Source of the DNA: Deuterostichococcus epilithicus
Lineage: Eukaryota > Chlorophyta > Trebouxiophyceae > Prasiolales > Stichococcaceae
Length of the DNA stretch: 64,000 bases
Reading direction: 5' to 3'
Assembly (NCBI GenBank): GCA_033439295.1
Contig: JAVTLE010000011.1
Location: forward strand, 2,294,082 to 2,358,081
Shown here one piece after another: positions 46,701-57,400 of this stretch (position 1 is its first letter; the number at the start of each line of letters is the position of its first letter). A program made the translations under genes and the position numbers. The notes beneath the pieces were generated by a model. That model was not told the DNA's origin. It searched no databases and saw nothing but the letters and a program-made list of their open reading frames with translations.

Positions 46701-49700
46701 CGGCGCTGTTGCAGAGCAGGCAAGCACCTGCTGAAGCAGCTGCTTCAGTTCCCTGCCATTGTGTGCTGTGCCAACAAGCAGCTGTGTCAGGAAGCAGCCT
46801 GAGCTCGCTTGGTCACTATGCAGTGTCTCCAAGGGCATGCTTGCTGCACGGCTTAGAACGGCGTCTATCAACCTTGTGCATGTATGGATATGACTCGTGT
46901 GTGCGACCTGCACAGGCTGCGGCGGCCGGGCTGCCAGCGCTGCTGCAGCAGGCATCGGTGGTGGCAGACGCACACGCGGATGCCCTGGAGCATGCCTTCA
47001 ACGCGGCAGGTGTGCCAGTGTGGGAGGCGACCCTTTGCGTGCTGGACACAGATTAAAGCTGCCTCTGCACACTTGTGGACGGGACCCGCATCAGCTAATT
47101 GTTTCAAAAGATATTTTCATGGCATCGGGGTTGCTGCATTGCTTTGCATTCTAGGGACGAGCTCCAACTGTGGTCCATGCTCCTGTTTCACAGGCGGGCT
47201 CTTTGCACCGCCAGGCCAGCTTGCAGCACAGCTCTCTGACCTGTCATCAGCGCTGGGCGGCGGCGGCGGCGGCATGGCCTCAGCAGATGAACCCGGCGGC
47301 ATGCAGGCTCCTGGCCTCGCAGTGGCGGCTGCAGCTGTCAATGTGCCTTGCAACAGTGAGCCCGGTCCTAACGGTAGCAGCGCTCCCACCGGCACTACAC
47401 CGGCGCCAGTCCCGGCGCTGCAGGTTTCAGCGCCGCCGCCGGCAGCGGCACCGCTCTTGCCGCCAGCTGTGAAGCGGCAGCTGAGCTTTGCCGACGGCGC
47501 CGAAGCCATTGGCAACGCCGCGGGTGGCACCAGCGACAGGAGCGGCACCCTGGACGCCAGCGACAGCATCAACGGGGCACGCAGCAGCAGCTGTGCACCA
47601 GCAGCGGCAGGCGTTGACAAGCTCAGCGCCACAGCCAGCGGTGGGCCTGCCTGTGGGGTGCCGCCGCGGCCTCGGCCGCATGCCGCAGCGCCGGAGCTGG
47701 CGTCTGTCGAGGAGGCAGCGCTGGCGCCAGCCGCGGCGGTGGTGCACGCCGTCATCGCGGCGCCGATCGCGGCGCAGCACGCCTGTGTCAGCCGCGCATG
47801 CCTGGGGTGCGGGCGCTGTGCATCTGCTGCATCGGCACAGAGTGAGGTTACACAGAGCGCGGCGCCATGATGCACAGTCACCTGGGGGACGGATGCTGAG
47901 CAGGGAGAGCACGGGCGCGAGTGCAGGCGGTCTCCACCATGCATAGACCTGTCACTGGTTGGCATAACGATGCGAGGCGTCCAGACTTCCGTCATGTGAT
48001 GCGCACAGGATCCTTTTCGAGGAGCTTCGACTGGCGGAGCACCTTGAGCTTGCGCGGCGGCTGTTCCTGGGCGGCGCCGGCGACTTTCTGGACTTGCTTG
48101 CCTCACGGCTGGAGGCTGCCCTGGCGGAAGCTGTCCACCGGGGCCATGCACGGCTTGCCGCGGCTGCCGTCGACGAGGCCGTCGAGGACGCGTTGAAGGT
48201 ACGACGGCAGCTGTCGTCCCTGGCTCTGCTGCAGCACTCGAATTTGCACGCCAGGCCGCCTGCGGCCGCTGCACTGCTCGCTGTCGTTGCAGTGCGGCAG
48301 GCATCGGAACTGAAGGCCACAGTGAGTGCGCTAGTCCTGCAGCGATGCGGCTGTGCCGCTTGCTTGTGGACAGGAGTCGTCTCTGGCAGCAGAGCCGCTG
48401 CTGGCGGGCCTGCGCGGCGACACCTCGGAAGTCACCTCTGCTTGCGACCCGCGCAATGGCGACAGCTCTGCCGCTGGCGCTGAGGCCCTGGAAGCGCTCG
48501 ACTGCGTGCGGCTGCGCTGGCCGCTGGCGTGGCCGCTTACCGAGATCATCACGGAGGTGCTGCCACTGTGCTTTCAGGCCCTCACTCCATTGGGTTGCAA
48601 ACTGCGCTTGGAGTGGTAACGGGCATGACGATGCCACGACATCTGAAACCGCTCCTGCTGCCGCACACCTGCCAACTGACACTCAGCCTGCAGTCTGCCT
48701 GCAAGTTCCAGCCCGATCATTACCTTGGAGCACGTCAGGTTGAGCGAGATCCTTGTCGCAGGAGGACTTTGCGGCGTACAACGCCGCGCTGCGGGTGCTG
48801 CTGCGGCCGCGGCGGGTTGCTGTTGCGGCAACACGGCTGTGGCTGGACCTGCCACAGTCGCTGCCTACAAATGCAGGTGGGCATTCTGTTGACCGAACCC
48901 TCAACATGCACTCGCCAGTGCCAGCACTCGTGAAGTTGCCCTCCTGTTTGCCAGCTACCTGCCGAGAATATCGATGAGATGTGGAATGTGAGAAGCATGC
49001 GGAATTGCTGAAGCAGTCAAGGCTTAGCGATGCAATCTTCATGACAAACCTCGCCAGTGCCATGTCTTCTACGATCAGATGAGGTCTGCAATGGCAGGCG
49101 GCGCAGCGGTGGCACGGCTGGCGGCGCTGCATGCCGCAAGGGCGCTGGCGGCGCGGGTGGCGGCGGCGGCGCAGGCCGCAGCAGCGGAGCAGCTGCACGG
49201 GCCACTGTGGCACGCCTTCCTGACGCGGCTGCAGGTGAGCAGGTCTGCACTCAAAGGGTTTAGGGCTCTGGACATCTTGAATGCCCTGCAGCATTGCCGC
49301 CAAGCCCCGGCAAGGCCGCATGCCCTCAGGCTGGCTGGACCTGCGTGTGTCATGCCAGCGACAGCAGCTACCACAGCTGCTCAACGACGTGCACCAGCCT
49401 CCATGGCTCGTTGAGCAGTCCGGAGGAGCGGCCACAGCACTGGCTGAAGCCCACAAGCCAGACCCAACCCTGATGCCATCCGCAGGGCGCCGCAGACATG
49501 CAGGACCTGGCGGAAGCTCACCGCGCCTTCCTGGCTTGCGGGGCGGCGGCAGCACAGGCGCCGCCAGCCGCCGATGCCGCGCTGCGGGCGGCACTGGCGC
49601 TCTTTGGCCGCCTCCAGCGCCTCAGGTGGGGCGCCGCCTTCTGACACAACATGTGATGCTGCCTCAAGCAAGGGGAACGTAGCATGCAACCAACGCTGGA

Positions 49701-49999
49701 GTAGGAGATGGGCAGTGGGGACTGGCACCACTATAGGAGAAGAATACTGGCTCTCTCGCTGTGCGTGTGTCTCGGAGCAGCAACCGGCCTTCTCAAGGCC
49801 TTCTCACGTCAGCATCGCGGTCTGCAACCCTCAATGCAGGTCGGCGGCAGCAGCCGAAATGCGGCGGGAGGGCGCGGATGTCAGGAAGGAGGGAGCCATT
49901 CTTACAGCGGCAATTGCATCTGGCGATGGCTGGGCTGCCATAGACGCAGCCGCTGGAGAGCTCGTGGCGGCAGCAGCGGCTGCTGAGTCTGCCTTCTAA
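40711..49999 (+). CDS. Gamma-tubulin complex protein, GCP6-like
   Basis: Twenty-one exons (40711..40918, 41167..41258, 41391..41744, 41872..41971, 42102..43237, 43467..43649, 43849..44004, 44651..44794, 45038..45218, 45370..45479, 45661..45806, 46069..46203, 46542..46719, 46916..47009, 47194..47806, 48009..48198, 48374..48556, 48762..48876, 49098..49234, 49486..49625, 49840..49999) give about 1584 residues. GRIP1 is visible (about 631-888: GFGAALAEVLRRHDAAL, APAFLQHIARPLERAG). An Ala-rich coiled coil and low-complexity insert (889-1276) follows, then GRIP2 (1277-1584: ELARRLFLGGAGDFLDLL, WPLAWPLTEIITEEDFAAYN, LHGPLWHAFLTRL, DLAEAHRAFL). GRIP2 binds gamma-tubulin in ring complexes. Large size plus a central insert points to GCP6. 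Exons 1-5 are poorly conserved and tentative. Introns 6 and 13 have GC donors. An ambiguous base sits at 42925. Confidence 0.8.
45477..45512 (+). repeat. Perfect 15-base inverted repeat holding two in-frame splice donors
   Basis: The arms CAGGTCAGTGACCTG (45477-45491) and CAGGTCACTGACCTG (45498-45512) are exact reverse complements with a 6-base spacer. Each begins CAG|GT, so the exon could end at 45479 or 45500, a 21-base in-frame difference (VSDLLEQ). Confidence 0.85.
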
Positions 50000-50490
50000 G
50001 AGCAGCAGCGAGTGTTCATGGTGATGTCTCTGAGCATTGTGAACTCTGTTGCGCGATATGTTGCCGCCGCGTGTCAGCAGAGCTTGTGCTCGAGCTTCAA
50101 GCTGCATGCATGCTCGTAACTGCCTAGGAACGAGGTGAGACGCCGAGTTGGGGGGATCTCTAGTGCCATATTTGACGAGTTTTGCGACTGAAACCCTGAC
50201 GATGGCGGAGCGAAGGAACACAGCACGGAGACTCTTGGAGTTCCGGAAACTCCAGCCGACAGGTGTAGGCGGGTGCCACGCATTCAGGTTGCTAAGAGCA
50301 CGGTGATCGTTGATCGCCAAAGCCACTGAATCTATTCGCAAAGGTTTGCCTCTCCTCGCGATCTGGAATGCTTTACTGAGATGAGTCACCAGCGATGAGT
50401 CGGTTGTGAGCTGCATCACCAGCGTCTGCGCTGCTGCCATCGAGCCACGCCATGACTCAGGGGCTGCCCTGGCTTTGCACCGCCACCGGC
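50000..50490. other. Intergenic region after the GCP6-like gene
   Basis: These 491 bases show no supported exon and contain the likely promoter of the small secreted protein that follows. Confidence 0.45.
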
Positions 50491-51092
50491 ATGAACCCTT
50501 ACCGACTGTACAGGAGTTTGGTGGTCGTTTTCTTGTGGCTGGCCCTTGCGACCATGGCTACATCTGGGCGTCCACTCGCGCACACATTCCACACACCGGC
50601 GATCCCCCTTCATGCGGTCGGCAAGCCCTCCCCCGAGATGATGCCGTCACAATCCGCAGCTGCGAGGCACGAGCAACAACCTCCTCGCTATCCGCCGCGG
50701 CCGCGGCCACAGCCATCAACAATGCGTCGCAGCAGCACGTCTGCGCTGCCTCCGCCTGCGGCCGACTCCATTGCAAGTAAGGCATCTCTCCGTTTCAAGA
50801 TGTCTGCTGCCGTCTATGGTGATCTGCTGCCAAGAAGTGCCGCATCTTGCTTTGTCCTGACGACACGCCACTCATCATAGCAGAAGAAAGACGCAGCGGC
50901 GGCATGCGCATCGCTTGGTGTGGTGTGGTGTCATGAGGGCGTGACCACATGTGCAGTGCCTGCCGCCAGCGCCTGATGGTCAGCACCTCGCTTGAGCGTG
51001 CCATCTGCCTCCCCGTTGCAGAAGAGTACATCGCAGCCGCTCACCAGTGCGGTGACAAACAGGAGGGCATCCAGCCCTGGGAGTCTTCATGA
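50491..51092 (+). CDS. Small secreted proline-rich protein
   Basis: Two exons (50491..50776, 51022..51092) with a phase-1 GT-AG intron give 118 residues. The start MNPYRLYRSLVVVFLWLALATMATS is a good signal peptide or anchor. A Pro/Ser/Arg-rich stretch (RYPPRPRPQPS) follows, ending KEYIAAAHQCGDKQEGIQPWESS. A longer start at 50452 is possible. The second exon has clear coding bias, and its phase fits only this frame of exon 1. No family was recognised. By the signal peptide and proline content it may be a wall or surface protein. An unassigned coding-like block lies just downstream (51118-51271). Confidence 0.5.
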
Positions 51093-51117
51093 TCATTGGA
51101 ATGTGTTGTTTCGTCGC

Positions 51118-51271
51118 GGCGGAGGTCCTGAAATGCTGGAAGCAGTGCTTCTTCTTGGACGAGAAGCTGCGCCGCCTGCGAATGGCAGAGCCGCTGCTTC
51201 GCGCCGTCCAGAGCCAGGCCCCTGCAGCAGTACCGCACCCGCCGCCTGAGGCTGCTGTGGCGGGGGCGTAA
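51118..51271 (+). other. Orphan coding-like block, unassigned
   Basis: The frame from GTCCTG reads VLKCWKQCFFLDEKLRRLRM and so on to PEAAVAGA and then TAA, with strongly GC-biased third positions, so it looks like a terminal exon. The only acceptor nearby is weak (CGGAG). It may belong to the secreted-protein gene by alternative splicing, or to a gene not resolved here. Confidence 0.3.
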
Positions 51272-51566
51272 GGCCCGAGTGCTGATGCCAGCGCTGCAGC
51301 AACGGCAGACGTCGGCGTGCAGGCCGCTTTGGCGCGTCAGCAGCAGCCGCGGTAGGCCCGGCCGCGGAAGGCCCGTCTGCCATCGGCTTGCCGGCAGCGA
51401 TGCACGTCTGCCACGGCTGGCGTGGGAGCACCAGCAGAGCCTTGCCCGCACAATATACAGGAATGCTGGTTGAGACGGCGGCCGCCAAGGCATGGTCCAA
51501 GGCCGCGCTGGAGGGTGAGCCCTAAAACCCTGAATGTGCCACATTTGTGCGGGCTGCTGGTTCGTG

Positions 51567-51573
51567 TATATAA
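51567..51573 (+). promoter_or_regulatory. TATA box candidate for the PARP gene
   Basis: TATATAA lies about 240 bases upstream of the chosen PARP start codon. The gap could hold a 5' leader with an intron ending at 51806. Confidence 0.45.
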
Positions 51574-51811
51574 TGTGGTGCAGACGGATACAGCAAAGGA
51601 ACACTCATATGCAGATGTGCATGCAGATATACAGTCTGCATGACACTTTTTCAGTCACAGGATAGTGCTGAGGCGGTGCTGGCGACCCGCAGCAAACACT
51701 GCAGCTAGCTTGTGAACTCACTTGAACAACATTGCGATGGCATTTGGAAATGGTGCATGCCCAGTGCATTCATGGCATTGCCCGACTGTGTAGGTGCCTC
51801 CTGCAGGTGCC

Positions 51812-53942
51812 ATGGCATCTGCAGCAACCACCATGCACGTGCTGCTCCGCACGAACGCGGATGAGTCCGGGCCACGGACAGCAGCGCCGCCAGCGACGCA
51901 GCCGCCGGCTGGTGTGCGACCGCCCTACTGGTCCGGGAGAGGGCGGGGCGGAGGCGTCAGCTTTCAGTTCCTTCCGTGGCCAGATCCGGTGCAGCTCGAG
52001 CGGCTGACTCGGGCAGGGGTTCCGGGGTGAGACTGGCTGCACGTTCAGCAGCTGTTGCGCTAGTTGTGTGGCGGCAGAGCAGACCGACACCTTTCTAGGG
52101 GTTTCGCCGCCGCTCAGGGAGGCTGCGGCTTGCCGAGCTTGACGGCGCTGTGCGACACTGACCATATAACCTTGTGCCGAGAAATACCATACGTAGGCCA
52201 CCTTGAGGATCTTTGGCGTTGAGAGGCCAGTCGACTTGGCAGCTGCTTGGCAGTGAGCACTATTGGGTCTGATGAGCACCATCGGGTCCATCACCATTGA
52301 GATGGCATGGCACACGCCATCTGTGATGCCTGCAATCCTCGTTGAGCGCAGACCGAAGGCGGCGGCGGCGCTTCTGCAACTGCAGAACGACAGCGTGAGG
52401 GTCACTGCATGGGCCGCAACCCGCCACGCAGCGCCCAGTGGAGCGCAGGTGCCTGATGACAGGTGCATGGCTTTTGGTTGTGTGTCCATGCCCAACTTCG
52501 TCACAAGCATCGAACCGCTTTGATACCTGCGGAAGCTGCCTGAACAGTCGGAACCAAGCTTGCGCGCTATGCCAGAGTCTCTCTTTTGCTGTGCAGGAGA
52601 GGCTAAACCTGCCAAATGCTGGCCACCTGTCTGTTTTCTGTGTTCGTCTGTCAGCTGCCTGGAAACCCACCTGGAACCCCGCCCTTGCATGCAGCGGCGG
52701 AGCCGCTGCTGCCCATACGAGTTATCGCCGCTGGACCAGCTTGGCGAGGTGGCCATGGTCCTCAGCCGCACCTGCTGCGGCGGCTGCGACAATCACGCCA
52801 ACGAGATCCTGAAGCCGCACCAGATCCGCGCCACCTACCGGATCCAGAACACGGGGCTGTTTGCGCAGTACGCTCTGCGATGGCAGGCCATCGCCACGGA
52901 TGAGGGTACGTTGCGATGCTGCAGTGCACAATGTTCACAGGTCGGCTGGCTGCATGTCATGATCGTCCTGCAGGCATCTTGCCGACTGCTGCTCGTTGCA
53001 AAGAGCGCCCCAGCTTATGTCTCACACCTGCAGGAGATCAGATGCTCAACACGACTTACACAGCACTGAACTGCTTGCAGGTCTGATCGGATACATGAGA
53101 AGCAGCACTGAATGGACACACGCCATACGAATACGCCTTTCAGATTCAGCCACTATGCATCCACCTACTCGCAGGAAGCAACTGCGGCGTCGAGGCGGTG
53201 AACGAGCAGCTCCTGTGGCATGGCACCTCCAAGGCGGCCGCCGCGGCGATTGCCGCATGCGGCTTTGACGCCCGCCTGCCGCGGTGGTCGTCATGCATGT
53301 ATGGGGCTGGCTGCTACTTTGCTTACCGGGCGGGCAAGGCTGCGTTGTACTGCACCCAAAAGTGTCAGCGGGACCGCTCTGGCTCGCTGAGCAGCGCAGC
53401 GGACGCCGCTGCGGTTTGCGGGCTGCCGAGTGTCCGGGGCGGCGGCGGTTGCTTCGCCCTGCTGCTCTGCCACGCACGGTGCCCTTGGCAAGGTGTGGGC
53501 TTGCGTTGTTTCGTCAGGTCCTCAGAAATGTTCACAGCTGTGCCGCCGGCCTGAACCCTAAAGACACTATATCGTATGATGAGCTGCATGATGGCGGCGG
53601 CCAGATTCCGAAATGCAGGTGGCACCTGAAGAACAGCGCCTGTCACATGTGCACATGTCACAACACGTGTGTGTGCCTGTGCTGGTGGTGTCGGCAGATG
53701 ATGATCGAAACTCTGCTGGTTTGGTCTTACGATTGGAGAATTGGCGCACTCAGGTCGGCACCGGCTGGCCGGAGCTGCTGCGGCCGACGCGCGGCTTCCA
53801 TTCGGCATGCTGCGATGAGCGCGTCGTCAAGCCGGCGAGCTGCGCAGGTGGCAACTACGGCGAGTCGGTTGTCTTCCTGGGCGATCAGGCGTATCCAGAA
53901 TGCCTCGGGATGGCGGACAAGAAGCCGCACCAGGGGGCATGA
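51812..53942 (+). CDS. PARP-type ADP-ribosyltransferase, catalytic domain only
   Basis: Six exons (51812..52026, 52277..52448, 52695..52905, 53175..53492, 53526..53539, 53754..53942) give about 372 residues. The catalytic half is diagnostic: IRATYRIQNTGLFAQY, NEQLLWHGTS, GFDARLP, MYGAGCYFAYRAGKAALYC, CFALLLC and NYGESVVF-GDQAYPEC. The H-Y-E triad is kept (His in LWHGT, Tyr in GCYFA, Glu in YGESVVF), so NAD-dependent transfer, perhaps even chain growth, is possible. It is closest in layout to tankyrase-like domains, but there are no ankyrin, WWE or zinc-finger domains. A 14-base microexon (E-MFTA) repairs the phase between exons 4 and 6. Exons 1 and 2 and the start are tentative. The C-terminus ends shortly after the QAYPE block. 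Confidence 0.82.
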
Positions 53943-54405
53943 TACTGCTGGCATTGGAGTCGGATTATTGCTGAAAGGCCCGGCAGGGCTCCAAGTTGAA
54001 TTTAGGAGATCTCCTGGGCCCTATGTCCGTGCGTCCGAGGATAACTCAAGGGAGGATTCTGCTCACTAAGTTTTGTGCGCAACATGCTTTCCTGTATGGC
54101 CGCTTCCTCTGATCTTACAGTACTGCAACTTGTCTCAACATCCATGTATGAGCGTAGTGTGACATCGGCTGGTTCACACCCGCCGCTTGCTCTATGGTCG
54201 AAAGCGTCGCCAATGCGCCAAAACCTGTCATGCGCGAACCAGAAAGCCACGGCAAGTCTGTTGGCAGTGATGTCTTCTTGTCTTGCCCTGCACAGCGTAT
54301 GCAAATACGTGCAGTTGAGCACTGCACAGCCGTCTCATCCCCCAGAACCCTACTCCCCACCGCACCCTCCTACCACCCGTCCTGCACCTGTCCCTCCTCC
54401 CAGCC
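53943..54405. other. Convergent intergenic region, no gene seen
   Basis: These 463 bases lie between the ends of the PARP gene (+) and the LRR gene (-). No coding or structured element is supported. Confidence 0.55.
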
Positions 54406-57400
54406 CTAAGCATCTCCGTCAGAGTCCGAATCCTCCCCATCCGACGACTCCGGGTGATAGTGCCACACGATCTCGACGTCATGGCGGCGTGCTGCAGCAG
54501 CGCGGCCCTTCAGCCAGCCGACGCTGCTCTCCTCGATGAGGCGGCAGTCCATGATTTCAACCTCCCGCAACCGTGGCGCGGCAAGCAGCGGCTCCAGACC
54601 TGAATGGTCGATTGCGGGGCACCTGATGACTGCAACGCGCCAGAGCTGCGCGCAGCGGCGTGCGGCAGCCAGCCCAGAAGGCAGGGGCCTGCGCTGACGG
54701 GCCGCTGCTGCGTCAGAGAGGGTACATAGCGCGAGGCATGGACTGGGAAGGCAGCCTGCGACCTGAAAACCATGCGATGCTGTGTGCTGACGCATGCAAC
54801 CTGTGCACACGTATGGGATGACAATGACTGGGCGCCCCAAGTGGGTTATTTATGCAGCGATCGTACATTGCGCATCTAGGTGAATGATGCTGGGAGATCC
54901 AGGGGCTCCATCAGTTCAGAGAGTCGCCGACACCATAGGCCGATCGCATAAGAGAAACCGCTGGAGGCGCACCAGCTGCAGTCGGTCAGCGTGAGCTCGC
55001 GCAGGCGTGGCAGCGCCCCCAGCGCCGTCCACAGCGACCAGTCCGTCACGTCTGGTCCCTCCAGCCAGAGCTCCCGAAGCGACGGGTGGCCCGGACCGGC
55101 GCTGCTGCTTTTGCCGTCGCCGCAGCTGAGGTCACTGGCCGCCCCGCCCAGCAGGTCCAGGTCGTAGTAGCCGTGCGGTACTGCTCCTGGAGCAGCGTAC
55201 GCCAGCTGCAGCTTGAGCTGCGTCAGCGCCGTCAGCGCCGCGAGCGCTGCCAGCCCTGCAGCAGCAACGGCCACACGGGTCCCGGGCATCGTCAACACCT
55301 TGTGCCGTGCGTCGCCCTCCGTCACATGCGCAGGCGGCAGCAACTGCGCAAACCCTGCCGCAAGGTCAAAAAGGCTTGCGTCAGGGGCGCCGCACCCAGC
55401 TGAGACCAGCAGCTCCAGAGGCAGCACACGGCGTTCAATTCGGAAGCACTCGAGACTGGCGGCGGCAGCCCGTGCCTGTGCTGGTGATGCCCGGCGACCT
55501 GATGTCCAGCCGCAGCAGCGAGGTGCGGGCGTGCTGCAGCGCTGTGAGTGCCGAGCCCGAGACCCCGGGAGCGGCCCAGTGCGCGGCGGCAAGGCACGTC
55601 AGGTGTCGCAGCGGCGCCAGCGCCGCCAGCCCGGCATCGGTGGCCAGCGAGTTGTACATCACCTGTGGCCAGGAATTCAGGGCGACGTGATCCATCAGAG
55701 CGTAGCCGCTGCACCTCCTTGCCGTGGCTGCTTGCTGTGACTGCGCCATTTTGAAAAGGGCTCTTGAGGCAATGCTGACAACATGGCGCAAGCTGCTCGC
55801 ATCTCTATGGCAAGCAGCAGGCATCCTCTGCACCCTTCCTATGCGGCAGGACAGCGGATACCTGGCGCAGGATGGCTTGCCGAGATGCACAGAGCCTCCT
55901 GTAGGGCGTATAAACACTAAGGTGCGTACCTGCAGCTCTTTCAAAGTGGGCAGGCGCGCAAAGGTGTCCTGGAATGCGGCATTGCTCAGCTTCACCACTC
56001 CGGAGGCCTGCGGTCATGCGTGTTGGCGAATAAACACCCCGTCTAACCTCCTGTTCTCGTGCTCAGACGTGAAAGTGCAGGATGAGGCAGTGTGTGTGCC
56101 TCCGCCCCTTGGAAGGCATCACATGCGGGCGATGCGGCAGTTGGTAAGTAGCCACGACAGGAAGTCGGACGGGCGGAGATCGACCTCATGCTTGCGTGTG
56201 GTGGAGGGGTCAATGATGATCCGGGTCAAGGTCGTGAGCGATGACAGGTGTGCCACGTCTGCATCCACAGTCTGCATGCCAGACCAGCGCCCCTCAGTAT
56301 GAGCAGGATGCAGCGCGGCCGCCTCCAGCCGCGGACTGCTGGTTGTACCAGAAGAGCTTATGCACAGATGCGCATTCAACTGCGTGCATGTCATGCTGGC
56401 CGATGGCTTGAGTCAGACCGTGCACGGAAGTGTGCACACATGAGACCGAGCATGAAAGATGCACACACACGGGACTGGGTGACTGCAGCGACTTCCATCC
56501 CTCAAGAGCAGGTGCGAGTGTCCTCACCTCCCCCATCTCTGCCCACACCAGGCTCCGCAGGCTGCTCATGCCGCTTGCACCGCTCAGCGCACGTCCCTGC
56601 AAGATGTCATGGCCTAGCATCACTACATGCTGTCCGTATGTGGCCTGCTGAGTGGTCGAGTGCAGCCTCGTAAATCAGACATGTGGCAGGACGCGCTACC
56701 TGCTGCATGTGACAGCTGCACCAGCAAAAAGGATTTCTGCCCAGCTAGTCTCTGCCCAGTCGGCGGAAGTGCACTCCTCGATACATGCGGCTGTTCCCTG
56801 CGATTAGGGTGCTGCGCTGGGGCGGTAAAGCAAGCAGTATTGATCGATGATGTCGACTGGTTTTAGACTGTGCTGCAGTCACACCTGCATCCGTGTTGCA
56901 GGCTCTCCAGATGTGAGCCGACGCAGCTCTAAGTTGCGGCAGGCGCACGCTTTGCTCAACAGCCCAGCCACCAGCGCCTCGGGCGAGGCGTTGCCTGGGG
57001 GCGGCTTAAAATGCACATCGAGGATGCTCAGGCATGTGATACCCGCGAACAGGGCGTCTGCAGGCACCACATACATGATAATGGAATGGCGCTGGAGTGC
57101 ACTGAGGAATTGCTTGATCGGGTCCCATAGGAGCCAGCTCTCATGTGTTGCAGTCCTGCGCCACCCAAACATCAGCACACTTGCTTGGTGGCGCGAGAGT
57201 CCCCTTCCTTCTGCGTCCAGCATTTGCCGGAAGCTGTAAGACCGGCTGCAAGGTGGCAGGATTCGACTCGAATGGCATTGATCGCGGTCTGAGGGACGCA
57301 CTCATGCCTGGATGCAGCCCGTATGACATCACAAACCCGCGCAGATGCAGTGCCGTCAGCACGCCAGGACGCAGGTACCGCATCCCCAGCGTGTGCACAG

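Noticed and set aside
47117-48682. 521-codon minus-strand open frame
   Set aside because: It is the mirror of the Ala-rich GCP6-like exons 15-18. GC-rich coding DNA often has open antisense frames, and its translation is Arg/Pro/Ala-rich with no motif.
51770-52792. 340-codon minus-strand open frame
   Set aside because: Overlaps the PARP exons, crosses their introns without change in character and shows no family signal.
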